DNA of 64,000 nucleotides from Odoribacter sp. Lineage in GTDB: Bacteria > Bacteroidota > Bacteroidia > Bacteroidales > Muribaculaceae. Location of the stretch: positions 1 through 64,000 of the forward strand of contig JAMPHZ010000014.1 of NCBI GenBank assembly GCA_023663145.1, given 5' to 3'. Each line of letters opens with the position of its first letter. The stretch's first letter is position 1. The notes below the pieces were generated by a model, which had not been told where the DNA came from, did not search any database, and saw nothing but the letters and a program-made list of their open reading frames with translations. Shown here one piece after another: positions 38,917-47,759 of the stretch. A program made the translations under genes and the position numbers.

Positions 38917-40792
38917 TCGTATCGAGACTCTTGAACTGCTTGCACCTGCGCGTGATGCTGCCATAGCAATGGCGGCGATAGCTCACGGAGCCGATGCCGT
39001 GTACATGGGAGGGCCGGCTTTCGGTGCCCGCAGCGCGGCAGGTAACAGTATTGCAGATATTGAGGCGGTGGTGAAAGCAGCGGCTCCTTTCGGCGTGAAA
39101 GTGTATATTACGGTCAATACAATCCTTTATGACGATGAACTTGAGAGTGCCCGCAGAGTCATAGAACAATTGTGGCAGATTGGGGTTGACGCCCTTATCG
39201 TGCAGGATCCTGCTTTGCTTGAAATGGATATCCCGCCCATTGATCTTCATGCCTCTACCCAATGGAACAGCTACACTGTTGATCGTGTAGAAAGGCTTTC
39301 GAGAGCCGGATTCTCGCAGATTGTTGTGCCAAGGGAGTTCTCGCTTGATCAGATCAGTGAAGCTTACCGGGCTATTGCGGGCCGTTCACGGCTTGAAGTG
39401 TTTGTTCACGGAGCCTTGTGCGTGAGCTATAGCGGCGGTTGCTATGCCGGACAAGTGATGCAGCGCAGGAGCGCAAACCGCGGATGCTGTCCTCAGATCT
39501 GCCGGATGAGTTTCACCCTTACCGACGGTGACGGGAAGCCGCTATCTGTTCCCGACGGATCCACAGCCACGCGCCACTGGCTTTCATTGACTGATATGAA
39601 TCGCATTGACAGTCTTGATGCTCTTTCCATGGCCGGTGCACGTTCTTTCAAGATTGAGGGCAGACTTAAGTCAGAGACTTATGTCAAAAACGTTACGGCA
39701 GCCTATAGCCGGAAACTTGACGCTGTGGTGGAGGCTTCCGAGGGAAAATTTGCCCGAAGTTCATTCGGAAAGGTGGAACTTACATTCACTCCCGATATCT
39801 CACGTGTATTCAACCGTGGTTTCACAAGATATTTCTTACGGCAGGGCGACGATACAAAGCTCGCTTCATGGAAAACTCCTAAATGGGTAGGACTGCCTGT
39901 CGCAACAGTGGAGAAAGTTACTATGGGTTATCTACAACTTAAAGGCGCTTGCCAACTCAACAATGGTGATGGTCTCAGTTGGTTCGACTCACGTGGAGGC
40001 TTTCATGGCTTCCGTATCAACCGCGTTTGCGGCACCCGAATATATCCATCGCCAGGAGCAGATATACCTGCAACGCCCGGTACACGACTTTATCGCAATC
40101 TCGATATTGAATTCGAGACCCGTATGGCACGTACAGATACCGCCCGCAGGGTCATACCTGTTGCTATGACACTGCGCCGTCTTGTGGATGGCCGCGTGGC
40201 CCTTGACGCAGTTGACTGCCGTGGCTGCGCGGTTACGGTTACCTCTTCGGATCCGTTCAATGATTTATCGCGCAGTCCTCAGGAGTCGTCAAGGCATGAT
40301 GTACTGTCAAAATTAGGTAACACAGTCTACAGTCTTGAAAGTGTTGAAGACCGTCTCGGGCAGATGTTTGTGCCTGCGTCTGCGCTAACTGCCTTAAGAC
40401 GCGCGGTTACCTGCGCTCTTGATTCCGATTGGAACATACGCCGGAGCCGAACGTTACGGCGCCAATGCGGATTGCGCCCCGATGAGTTTGCAGGAATAAA
40501 GCCCGATTATCAGGCCAATGTGGCCAATTCCTTGAGCCGCCGTTTTTACATGGAGCATGGATCGGATTCCCCCGATGACGCTCTTGAGATCTCACTCCCC
40601 GATGCTGATGAGGTGAAGGTGATGACCACCCGTTACTGCCTGCGCCGCGAACTCGGAGCATGCCTGCGTGACAAAGCGGCTGTCAACCGCATAGATACAC
40701 GAGAGATGTACCTTGTAAATCAAGCCGGGAAGCTCCGTTTGGCATTTGATTGCGCCAACTGCTGCATGAATATATATAAATCAATCAAATAA
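38906..40792 (+). CDS. peptidase U32 family protein
   Basis: 628 residues from ATG 38906. The U32 signature is clear: EVFVHGALCVSYSGGCYAGQ, followed by the cysteine cluster RGCCPQICRM, LSLTDMNRIDSL, and GARSFKIEGRLKSETYV. A further Cys group closes the protein (FDCANCCMNIY). U32 members include collagenase-like proteases and, as shown for E. coli TrhP/RlhA, factors for tRNA or rRNA hydroxylation with an Fe-S-type Cys cluster; the four-Cys pattern here fits the RNA-modification branch. The long form with a second half of unknown fold (about 300-600) is common in Bacteroidota. Confidence 0.9.
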   Translation: MPSDRIETLELLAPARDAAIAMAAIAHGADAVYMGGPAFGARSAAGNSIADIEAVVKAAAPFGVKVYITVNTILYDDELESARRVIEQLWQIGVDALIVQDPALLEMDIPPIDLHASTQWNSYTVDRVERLSRAGFSQIVVPREFSLDQISEAYRAIAGRSRLEVFVHGALCVSYSGGCYAGQVMQRRSANRGCCPQICRMSFTLTDGDGKPLSVPDGSTATRHWLSLTDMNRIDSLDALSMAGARSFKIEGRLKSETYVKNVTAAYSRKLDAVVEASEGKFARSSFGKVELTFTPDISRVFNRGFTRYFLRQGDDTKLASWKTPKWVGLPVATVEKVTMGYLQLKGACQLNNGDGLSWFDSRGGFHGFRINRVCGTRIYPSPGADIPATPGTRLYRNLDIEFETRMARTDTARRVIPVAMTLRRLVDGRVALDAVDCRGCAVTVTSSDPFNDLSRSPQESSRHDVLSKLGNTVYSLESVEDRLGQMFVPASALTALRRAVTCALDSDWNIRRSRTLRRQCGLRPDEFAGIKPDYQANVANSLSRRFYMEHGSDSPDDALEISLPDADEVKVMTTRYCLRRELGACLRDKAAVNRIDTREMYLVNQAGKLRLAFDCANCCMNIYKSIK

Positions 40793-40806
40793 GTATCTAC
40801 TTGCAC

Positions 40807-41841
40807 ATGGAAAAAACCAAAATACTTGTTACCGGAGGTACGGGCTACATAGGCTCTCATACTACAGTTGAACTTATCAATGCCGGATACGAAGTTGTGA
40901 TCATTGACAACCTTTCAAATTCCAACATAGGGGTTCTTGACGGAATAGAATCCATCACCGGCATTCGACCCATATTTTTCAACTGCGACTGCTGTGATAT
41001 CGAGGCGCTACGCAAGGTATTCGCAGCTTGTCCGGGTATAAAAGGCATTATAAACTTTGCGGCCTCTAAGGCTGTTAACGAGTCTGTCAACAAGCCAGTG
41101 ATGTATTACCGCAACAATCTCAATACTCTGATGAACCTACTTGACCTCATGCCGGATAACGGCGTGAAAGGCATTGTGTTTTCATCTTCATGCACCGTAT
41201 ACGGCGAGCCTGACACCAACCCTGTCACCGAGCAGTCGCCTATAAAGCCTGCCACATCGCCCTATGGCAACACTAAACAGATTTGCGAGGAAATCATTAC
41301 AGACGTGATTAAGTCCGGTGCACCGTTCAGATCGGTTATCCTGCGTTACTTTAACCCGGTAGGCGCGCATCCATCATCGCTCATAGGAGAGTTGCCTCTG
41401 GGAGTGCCACAGAATCTGATCCCTTACCTTACACAGACTGCTGCCGGGATACGTGAATGCCTGAGTGTATTCGGAGACGACTATCCTACACCCGACGGAT
41501 CATGTATACGCGACTTCATTGATGTAGTTGATCTCGCCAAGGCTCACGTGACAGCTGTAAAACGCATTGTTGATGACAAGACTGATACCCCGGTAGAAGT
41601 ATTCAACCTCGGAACGGGCCGCGGAGTGTCTGTGCTTGAACTTATTGATACATTCAAGCAGGTTACGGGCGTGGACCTCACCTACAGAATAGCACCGCGT
41701 CGTGAGGGCGATATTGTGAAGGTCTGGGCTGATCCGTCACGGGCAAACAATGTGCTTGGGTGGACAGCATCCACACCTTTGGCAGAAACCATGCTTAATG
41801 CATGGAACTGGCAGAAACACATCTCAGGCAAACAGTCATGA
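40807..41841 (+). CDS. galE: UDP-glucose 4-epimerase
   Basis: Interconverts UDP-glucose and UDP-galactose, feeding LPS and capsule sugars. 344 residues from ATG 40807 (the TTG six bases earlier is less likely). The Rossmann glycine motif is TGGTGYIGSHT at about 9-19; the catalytic Ser/Tyr/Lys set is in SSSCTVYG and YGNTKQICEE. The terminal domain has RYFNPVGAHPSSLIGE and NLGTGRGVSVLEL, typical of GalE. It overlaps the phosphatase gene by four bases (ATGA). Confidence 0.96.
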   Translation: MEKTKILVTGGTGYIGSHTTVELINAGYEVVIIDNLSNSNIGVLDGIESITGIRPIFFNCDCCDIEALRKVFAACPGIKGIINFAASKAVNESVNKPVMYYRNNLNTLMNLLDLMPDNGVKGIVFSSSCTVYGEPDTNPVTEQSPIKPATSPYGNTKQICEEIITDVIKSGAPFRSVILRYFNPVGAHPSSLIGELPLGVPQNLIPYLTQTAAGIRECLSVFGDDYPTPDGSCIRDFIDVVDLAKAHVTAVKRIVDDKTDTPVEVFNLGTGRGVSVLELIDTFKQVTGVDLTYRIAPRREGDIVKVWADPSRANNVLGWTASTPLAETMLNAWNWQKHISGKQS

Positions 41842-43121
41842 ACGCGCGCATTCTCAGGCTTGCAGTCGTTGCTATTTGCATGGGCGCGGCGTTTACGTCT
41901 CAGGCTGAGACTATTCTTGAGGAGATAACAGCTTCTCCAGGTAAGGCCGGTGGAGTCTATTATGCCTATCCCACGACTTCATCACTCAACACTCCTGCAC
42001 CCAAAGGCTATGAACCGTTCTATATAAGCCATTATGGCCGTCATGGCTCTCGTTACCTAATAAGTGACAATGACTATATCGTGTTGCGCAACCGGTTGCA
42101 CGATGCTGCTGATCATCAGGCTCTGACTCCTGTCGGGCTTACTTTGATGGCTCAGGTCGATACTATATGGGAAGAGGCCCGTGGACGAGGAGGTGAGTTG
42201 TCGCCCTTGGGTAACCGCCAGCACCGGGCTATAGCCACACGTATGGCTACAGAGTTCCCCGAAGTGTTTTCCGGCGACAACGCAGAGGTTTCTGCATCTT
42301 CAACAACTATCATGCGCTGTGCCCACTCAATGTTTGCGTTCATCGAAGGCCTAAAAAGCAAGTTCCCCACGCTTGAGATTCCCCGTGAGAGCGGAGAACG
42401 AAACATGTACTTCCTGAATTATCACGCTCCTGAGAGCGGACATCTGACAAGCCATGATGGACCATATTATCAGACCTGGAAACGCTTTCGCAGCGAGAAG
42501 ACTCGCCCCGGGCGTCTTGTCAAATCTATATTCAGTGACAGTATATATGTGAACACGTGGGTTGATCCCGTTGAATTCATGTGGCAGCTCTATTGGGTTA
42601 CAGTGGACATGCAGAACATGGAAACACCCATTGATCTGTCGAGATATTTCACAGCCGACGAGCTATATTCAATGTGGCAGGTGTTCAACTTCGAATTCTT
42701 TGGGCGAAACTCAAGTTACGCTCCTGCAGGCGGTGTTTTCATCGGTAATGCCCGCAACCTTGTAAACGACATCCTCACCAATGCTGACCGGTATATAACT
42801 GAAGGCTTGAACGGGGCCACCCTCCGCTTCGGCCATGATGGCAATATCATACCGTTGGTCGCTCTTCTGCGGCTTGAGGGGTGCTATAGTGACGACACAA
42901 ACCCGGAGACTCTTGGACTGACTTGGGCCGACTACAAGATATGTCCGATGGGTGCCAACCTGCAGATAGTATTCTTCAAAAACCGGACCGGTGATGTGAT
43001 AACAAAATTTATGCTCAACGAGCGTGAGATTGCCCTTCCGGTCGAAACCGACATATATCCGTTCTACCGGTGGAATGATCTGCGTCCTTATCTCGAAAGC
43101 ATTGTCAATACAACCCCATGA
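41838..43121 (+). CDS. secreted histidine acid phosphatase family protein
   Basis: 427 residues starting at 41838 with a signal peptide (cleavage near SQA, residue 23). The catalytic motif is HYGRHGSRYL with RHGSRY at 68-73, and the C-terminal proton donor motif is FGHDGNI near 335. This two-part signature is that of branch 2 histidine phosphatases, including phytases and multiple inositol polyphosphate phosphatases. Phytate or sugar-phosphate hydrolysis in the periplasm is plausible; the substrate is not readable. It is translationally coupled to galE before it and queA after it. Confidence 0.87.
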   Translation: MNARILRLAVVAICMGAAFTSQAETILEEITASPGKAGGVYYAYPTTSSLNTPAPKGYEPFYISHYGRHGSRYLISDNDYIVLRNRLHDAADHQALTPVGLTLMAQVDTIWEEARGRGGELSPLGNRQHRAIATRMATEFPEVFSGDNAEVSASSTTIMRCAHSMFAFIEGLKSKFPTLEIPRESGERNMYFLNYHAPESGHLTSHDGPYYQTWKRFRSEKTRPGRLVKSIFSDSIYVNTWVDPVEFMWQLYWVTVDMQNMETPIDLSRYFTADELYSMWQVFNFEFFGRNSSYAPAGGVFIGNARNLVNDILTNADRYITEGLNGATLRFGHDGNIIPLVALLRLEGCYSDDTNPETLGLTWADYKICPMGANLQIVFFKNRTGDVITKFMLNEREIALPVETDIYPFYRWNDLRPYLESIVNTTP

Positions 43122-44332
43122 ATCCTCAATCAATCTCGATAGATAATTACGACTATCCTCTGCCCGAGCATCGCATCGCATCGCATCCTCTTGCCCAAAG
43201 AGACGCTTGCCGTTTACTTTTCTATGACCGGGCCTCCGATACCATGGCACACCGGATTTTCTCCGAACTGCCGGCATTGCTCCCCGCCAATGCCGTATTG
43301 GTGTATAACAATACCCGCGTGATAAATGCCCGTCTGCGTTTCTTCAAGGAGACAGGCGCCCGTATTGAGATATTTTGTCTTGAACCCGCAGCCCCTGCTG
43401 ACTACGCTCAGAACTTTGCATCCGACGGTCAATGCACCTGGAACTGCCTTGTGGGAAACTCAAAAAGATGGAAAAGTGGCATTCTGCAGTCCACAATCAA
43501 CATCGATGGCAGGGATGTCACACTTACAGCCTCGCGGTCCGATGATAATCCGTCAGTAATAACATTTAATTGGACTGGCGGCTGTTCATTCTCACAGGTT
43601 ATAGCTGCGGCAGGAGAAATACCTATTCCCCCATATCTTAACCGCTCTACCGAAGCTTCAGATAACGTTGATTATCAGACTGTATACAGCCATATTGATG
43701 GATCGGTGGCTGCTCCAACCGCCGGACTGCATTTCACACCACGCGTTCTTGCTGACATAGACACCCGCGGAGTGCAGCGTCTTGAAGTGACGCTTCATGT
43801 AGGTGCCGGAACATTCCAGCCAGTAAAAAGCGACGTTATCGGTGATCATCCCATGCACAGCGAGTTTATAGCTGTGCCACGCACCACGATAGAGCGGTTG
43901 GCCGACTTCATAGCAGGAGGCCGCACCATAGTGGCTGTGGGCACAACCTCAGTGCGCACTCTTGAGAGCCTATACCACATAGGATGTCTTATCCACACCG
44001 GACAATATACGGGAGAAGTGCCGCAGTGGTATCCGTATGAGGATGACAGGCATCCTTCGCTTTCACCTGTTTTAGCTCTCGCTGCCCTGCTGAGATATCT
44101 TGACGAGACTCGAGTTGACACCCTTATTGCAGCAACCCGCATCATAATAGCTCCAGGTTATAAATACCGGATAGTAAAAGGTATGGTTACAAATTTCCAT
44201 CAGCCCCGTTCAACGTTGCTGCTTCTTGTTTCAGCCTTTTTGGGTGGTGATAAATGGCGGGAGATATATGATAGTGCTCTTGCAAGTGATTATCGATTTC
44301 TGAGTTACGGAGATGCCTGTCTATTAATGTGA
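43118..44332 (+). CDS. queA: S-adenosylmethionine:tRNA ribosyltransferase-isomerase
   Basis: Adds the cyclopentene-forming ribosyl unit from SAM to preQ1 in tRNA during queuosine synthesis. 404 residues, somewhat longer than the usual 340-360, with an insert around 85-150. Marks: YDYPLPEHRIASHPLAQRDACRLL, VYNNTRVINARL, EIPIPPYLNR, YQTVYSHIDGSVAAPTAGLHFT and VGAGTFQPVK, then NFHQPRSTLLLLVSAFLGG. It ends the galE-phosphatase-queA run. Other que genes are not in the window. Confidence 0.96.
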   Translation: MNPQSISIDNYDYPLPEHRIASHPLAQRDACRLLFYDRASDTMAHRIFSELPALLPANAVLVYNNTRVINARLRFFKETGARIEIFCLEPAAPADYAQNFASDGQCTWNCLVGNSKRWKSGILQSTINIDGRDVTLTASRSDDNPSVITFNWTGGCSFSQVIAAAGEIPIPPYLNRSTEASDNVDYQTVYSHIDGSVAAPTAGLHFTPRVLADIDTRGVQRLEVTLHVGAGTFQPVKSDVIGDHPMHSEFIAVPRTTIERLADFIAGGRTIVAVGTTSVRTLESLYHIGCLIHTGQYTGEVPQWYPYEDDRHPSLSPVLALAALLRYLDETRVDTLIAATRIIIAPGYKYRIVKGMVTNFHQPRSTLLLLVSAFLGGDKWREIYDSALASDYRFLSYGDACLLM

Positions 44333-44366
44333 TTTATGTTGCTACGGTCAACAACCGTTTAGAAGT

Positions 44367-44410
44367 ATTACTCATGATACTGTGTCTTTGAACATAGTGA
44401 CATGAGTAAT
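44367..44410. terminator. 18-bp hairpin between convergent queA and DUF4924 genes
   Basis: ATTACTCATG (44367-44376) and CATGAGTAAT (44401-44410) pair perfectly; one A/A mismatch is followed by seven further pairs (two wobble) closing an 8-base loop. It is 34 bases past the queA stop and lacks a U run on either side. The remaining bases to 44476 hold nothing I can name. Confidence 0.55.
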
Positions 44411-44476
44411 CTTTCAATATATAACTGCGTTCTCAGTTTCAGATGGCGCAGCATGGATCGGTATGGAAATATATAG

Positions 44477-45034
44477 CTATTCAGGAGAGTCCTCTTTAAA
44501 TATGTCTTCGCTTTCGTTGCGTATATAGTAGTTGCTTAGCAATGCTATGAAGCGGCTTATGTGCTTAATGGCGTTTTGAGTTTCCGGAGTTACTTCTTTA
44601 GAACGGAGGCGCAACATAAGCATACCGTAGAGAGCGTTGAAACATGTTTCAACCTCACCTTTGGGATCGTCGCCACTTTTTGCCCGTAGTTCCACTATGT
44701 ATGGCAGACTTGCGTAGAATTCCTTTGTATAGTTGCCGAAACGCGGATCCTTGAGCAGAGCGTTATGTAGATCTACAAGCTGTATTATGACGTTCTTATT
44801 AAGTTGCAGATGGCCTTTTTCTTCCACACTTTCGCGACGCATCATGTCTATGAGCGATTCATACCATTCGGTCATTTCTTTACGTCGGGCAGAATCAAGT
44901 TTGTAGCGGTCTATGACGTTTTTCTTTATTTTATCGATGTCAAGGTCATTGGCGCGGATAAGGTCTTCTACCTGCCACATATATAGTAGGTATTCAGCTA
45001 TGTTTTCTTTGCGTTTTTGTGAGGCTATGTACAT
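44477..45034 (-). CDS. DUF4924 family protein
   Basis: A 185-residue, entirely helical, charged protein beginning MYIASQKRKENIAEYLLYMWQ, the conserved opening of DUF4924, a family restricted to Bacteroidota as far as I know. No catalytic motif, signal or membrane segment. The C-terminus is acidic. It lies 57 bases downstream of lpxH, probably on the same transcript. Function unknown. Confidence 0.82.
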   Translation of the reverse strand: MYIASQKRKENIAEYLLYMWQVEDLIRANDLDIDKIKKNVIDRYKLDSARRKEMTEWYESLIDMMRRESVEEKGHLQLNKNVIIQLVDLHNALLKDPRFGNYTKEFYASLPYIVELRAKSGDDPKGEVETCFNALYGMLMLRLRSKEVTPETQNAIKHISRFIALLSNYYIRNESEDIFKEDSPE

Positions 45035-45091
45035 TGTAGTTGGTTTTGAGATGTTATTAAAAACTTCTTACAATATAACGCTGCCGCCCGG

Positions 45092-45820
45092 TTATCGGTT
45101 GAAGGCGTTCAATGTAAGGCGTTTGCCGTCGAAGCAGGCGTAGGTGTCGAGGTTTATCCATTCACCGAGCACAACGAGCCGTGTAGACGGAGATATGTCG
45201 CAGTCGACAGCCACGTGATAGTGTCCCATTACGATGTAGTCGGGGTTTAGCGGCAGCAGGCTTGAGACTTGCTCAATTATATAATCGCGGCGTGTGTCAA
45301 CGTCGAATGTACATCCGCTACCTCGGCTTGAACTGCTCCAACGGTGGGCGAAGGGGACGGTCCATCGAGGATGGACCCAAGAGTACATCTTCTGACAAAC
45401 GCGGTTACGGAACAGCGAGCATATGAGTCGGAATGAAGGAGAAGTGTGTCCGATACGGTCACCATGGGCGAGTATGAACCTGCGACCGCAGATTGTACGT
45501 TCAATGTAAGGTGCGTCGGCTACCTCTATCCCGATTTCGTTGGATAGATAGTCGAAAAGCCATATGTCATGGTTGCCGGTGAGCCATGTGACACGCACGC
45601 CTGAATCGGCAAGCCGCGACAAGGCTCCGAAGAACCGCACATATCCGCGTGGCACTGCCGTGCGGTACTCAAACCAGTAGTCAAGTATATCACCAAGAAG
45701 GTACAGTTCTGTGGCTTTACCGTACAATGAGTCCAAAAATTCCACTATGCGCCGCTCATGGGCCTTGTGATCGGCGATATAACTTGCACCGAGGTGCATG
45801 TCGCTCACGAAGTATATCAT
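45092..45820 (-). CDS. lpxH: UDP-2,3-diacylglucosamine diphosphatase
   Basis: Lipid A pathway step making 2,3-diacylglucosamine-1-phosphate (lipid X) at the cytoplasmic membrane. 242 residues of calcineurin-like phosphoesterase: YFVSDMHLGA (D7, H9), LYLLGDILDYWFEY, LTGNHDIWLF, LAHGDRIG and MGHYHVAV supply all metal-binding motifs, and the GDILDYWFE form is typical of LpxH. It overlaps the DUF59 gene by four bases. Confidence 0.92.
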   Translation of the reverse strand: MIYFVSDMHLGASYIADHKAHERRIVEFLDSLYGKATELYLLGDILDYWFEYRTAVPRGYVRFFGALSRLADSGVRVTWLTGNHDIWLFDYLSNEIGIEVADAPYIERTICGRRFILAHGDRIGHTSPSFRLICSLFRNRVCQKMYSWVHPRWTVPFAHRWSSSSRGSGCTFDVDTRRDYIIEQVSSLLPLNPDYIVMGHYHVAVDCDISPSTRLVVLGEWINLDTYACFDGKRLTLNAFNR

Positions 45821-46137
45821 AGGAAGCCGAGCTCGAGTTTAGCCTCTTCACTCATCATATCCTGATTCCATTCAGGCTCGAACACAATGTTGACGTTCAC
45901 GCTTTCCACACCGGGTATGCTCGATAGTTTCTGGTGCACATCTTCCACTATAAAGTCGGCCATGGGGCAGTTTGGAGCTGTAAGTGTCATGTCAATGTTG
46001 AGCACGCCGTCATCGGCAAGGTCAATCTTATAGATCATGCCTAATGAGTAAATGTCGATGGCAATCTCGGGGTCGATCACTGTCTTGAGGTAAGCGACTA
46101 TCTTTTCTTCTATTTCAAGTTTTTGTTCAGGTGTCAT
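45817..46137 (-). CDS. MIP18/DUF59 metal-sulfur cluster assembly factor
   Basis: A 106-residue single-domain protein of the SufT/MIP18 family. Marks are DPEIAIDIYSLGMIY (about 37-51) and the reactive cysteine in LTAPNCPMAD (about 72-81). Such proteins help place Fe-S clusters; PaaD-like relatives belong to other complexes, but no paa genes are near. It is the first gene of the DUF59-lpxH-DUF4924 series, and its promoter box is so close that the mRNA may have almost no leader. Confidence 0.88.
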   Translation of the reverse strand: MTPEQKLEIEEKIVAYLKTVIDPEIAIDIYSLGMIYKIDLADDGVLNIDMTLTAPNCPMADFIVEDVHQKLSSIPGVESVNVNIVFEPEWNQDMMSEEAKLELGFL

Positions 46138-46145
46138 AACAAGTG

Positions 46146-46153
46146 CAAATTTA
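46146..46153 (-). promoter_or_regulatory. -7 box for the DUF59 gene (near-leaderless)
   Basis: Minus-strand TAAATTTG, exact consensus, ending 8 bases before the ATG, so transcription should start within a few bases of the start codon. Confidence 0.5.
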
Positions 46154-46233
46154 GTTAAAAATCATAAGATAACGTATCTGTTGCCGTCTAAAAGATAAAG
46201 AGAGCAAGGTTAAAAGGAATAAAAAGCCTTAAA

Positions 46234-46266
46234 TTTTGGAAAATAATTACAATTTCATTACCTTTG
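46234..46266 (+). promoter_or_regulatory. promoter of the 206-aa outer-membrane protein gene
   Basis: TTTTG (46234-46238), 20 bases, TACCTTTG (46259-46266): exact consensus pair. ATG at 46295. Confidence 0.65.
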
Positions 46267-46294
46267 TGCCAAATATTAACCCATCATCACAGTA

Positions 46295-46915
46295 ATGAAA
46301 CATTCAATCTTAAAACGTTTTGTGGCCGTGTTAGTTGCCCTGGCGTTCATGCTTCCGGCCGCTGCCCAGTTTTCGATCGGCCCACGTATCGGTGTTGAAG
46401 TGAACAAGTTCCACTTCGATGAAAGCACATTCAACAAGGACAACCGCGCAGGCTTTACCGGTGGTCTTGAAATTGAATTCGTCGTACCGGTGATCAACCT
46501 CGGCTTCGACCTCTCAGCCATGTACGTTCATCGCACAGGTCAGTCCATCTCGGGCGAAGGAGCCGAAGCTACAGTAACCAATCTTAACAGTGACTATATC
46601 GAGATTCCTCTCAACCTCAAATATAAGATAGGTCTTCCCATAGTAGGCAAAATCATCTCGCCGTATATCTTCACCGGCCCCAGTTTCGCTTTTCTCACAT
46701 CTAAGAAAGCTATATCAGAATTTTGGGAAACAAAGAAATGTGACATAGCATGGAATTTTGGTGTTGGTCTGCAGTTGTTTACCCATCTGCAGATAGGTGC
46801 CTCATACGGTCTTGGCATGACCAAAGCCGTTAAGTTTGTGAACCACGCCCATCAGGAAGCGGGTATCGAAGGCAAGAACCGCTATTGGACAATCACTGCC
46901 GCATGGCTCTTCTGA
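46295..46915 (+). CDS. outer-membrane beta-barrel (PorT-like) protein
   Basis: 206 residues, signal peptide to about AAAQ (residue 25). Strand pattern: FSIGPRIGVEVNKFHF, VPVINLGFDLSAMYVHR, DYIEIPLNLKYKIGLP, SPYIFTGPSFAFLTS, IAWNFGVGLQLF, LQIGASYGLGM, then the final strand NRYWTITAAWLF ending in aromatic Phe. The EIPLNLKY and GPSFAF motifs are those of the outer_membrane_beta-barrel family (PorT-like) of Bacteroidota. It is monocistronic with a strong promoter and hairpin terminator. Role unknown. Confidence 0.85.
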   Translation: MKHSILKRFVAVLVALAFMLPAAAQFSIGPRIGVEVNKFHFDESTFNKDNRAGFTGGLEIEFVVPVINLGFDLSAMYVHRTGQSISGEGAEATVTNLNSDYIEIPLNLKYKIGLPIVGKIISPYIFTGPSFAFLTSKKAISEFWETKKCDIAWNFGVGLQLFTHLQIGASYGLGMTKAVKFVNHAHQEAGIEGKNRYWTITAAWLF

Positions 46916-46937
46916 CGGCATTATAGACACAATACAT

Positions 46938-46979
46938 GAGGCCTGCCCCCGAACTCATTAATCATTCAGGGCAGGCCTC
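46938..46979 (+). terminator. terminator hairpin after the outer-membrane protein gene
   Basis: GAGGCCTGCCC (46938-46948) and its complement (46969-46979), 11 bp perfect, 20-base loop, followed by CGTGTTTG. It lies 22 bases beyond the stop. Confidence 0.7.
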
Positions 46980-47068
46980 CGTGTTTGTAAGCCCCATCTG
47001 TCTGGCTACTGAGACCTCTTAAATACAGACTTTGAAACTTTTAAGTTAAATATTTGTTTAGTTTATAG

Positions 47069-47099
47069 TTTGGTAATTGGATAATAATTGCTATATTTG
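47069..47099 (+). promoter_or_regulatory. promoter of the DUF2582 gene
   Basis: TTTG (47069-47072), 19 bases, TATATTTG (47092-47099), exact consensus, with a leader of about 67 bases before ATG 47173. Confidence 0.65.
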
Positions 47100-47172
47100 C
47101 GCAAATTTATTAAACTTTTGTCAACCTGATAAAGTATTTGTCTAACAAACTTAAATAAAAAACAATCCCATT

Positions 47173-47388
47173 ATGAACGTAGAAGAAATTGGAACCAATG
47201 CAGGTGCCGTATGGCAGGCACTGAGCGTAGCAGATGCTCTTGGACTCAAACAACTAAAGAAAGCCACAAAACTCAAGGATAAGGAAACGTTCGCCGCACT
47301 GGGTTGGCTCGCACGCGAAGGCAAGATAACCATTGCCCCCGATCCAGAAGATCCCAAGGAACTCATCATAAGCTTGGTACAGGGTTGA
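47173..47388 (+). CDS. DUF2582 winged-helix protein
   Basis: A 71-residue single-domain winged helix-turn-helix protein (IGTNAGAVWQAL, LKQLKKATKLKDKETFAALGWLAREGKI, then a beta-wing IAPDPEDPKELIISL). DUF2582 proteins are small, conserved in Bacteroidota and some Proteobacteria, and of uncertain function; the wing and the basic helix 3 suggest nucleic-acid binding. It is a single gene with a strong promoter and its own terminator, which points to high expression. Confidence 0.85.
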   Translation: MNVEEIGTNAGAVWQALSVADALGLKQLKKATKLKDKETFAALGWLAREGKITIAPDPEDPKELIISLVQG

Positions 47389-47424
47389 TATTATACTGAA
47401 CGCAAGTCTTATTCTGTATTATAG

Positions 47425-47464
47425 AGCGCTGTCCGGTCTCATTAATAGGGCGAAGGGCAGCGCT
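47425..47464 (+). terminator. terminator hairpin after DUF2582
   Basis: AGCGCTGTCC (47425-47434) pairs with GGGCAGCGCT (47455-47464) through ten pairs with one wobble, followed by TACTTTATT. Confidence 0.7.
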
Positions 47465-47483
47465 TACTTTATTCATCCAAGCT

Positions 47484-47636
47484 ATGGCAAAACCGCCGCC
47501 CGGTTTCCCTTTCAGGGGCGTGCCCGGCGGCGGTTTGTGGCTCGGCTACTTTCGCAAGCAGCTATCGTCAATCTATAACCTTAAATCTAATACCATGAAA
47601 ACATTGTTGTGTTCTAAAGTAATTATGACATTCTAA
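47484..47636 (+). other. GC-rich hairpin with a 50-codon small ORF, function unknown
   Basis: The 371-base gap between DUF2582 and the response regulator contains, after the terminator, a GC-rich block unlike its A/T-rich surroundings. AAACCGCCGCC (47490-47500) and GGCGGCGGTTT (47526-47536) form 11 perfect pairs, with a small CCCT/GGGG stem inside. An ATG at 47484 opens 50 codons to TAA at 47634-47636, starting MAKPPPGFPFRGVPGGG. The peptide may be real, a leader ORF, or incidental to a structured RNA. Downstream to 47690 the sequence is A/T-rich. Confidence 0.35.
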
Positions 47637-47690
47637 CGTTACAAACCTGTTAAAGTTCAAATATAATTGTTACATTAACTGATTTTAACT

Positions 47691-47720
47691 TTTTGCTTAC
47701 GTCAATAATGTATAATTTAG
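47691..47720 (+). promoter_or_regulatory. promoter of the two-component system
   Basis: TTTTG (47691-47695), 17 bases, then TAATTTAG (47713-47720), one base off the -7 consensus. ATG at 47760. Confidence 0.5.
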
Positions 47721-47759
47721 CACTCTGAAATTTCTATCCGAACCAATCATACTCCAAAA

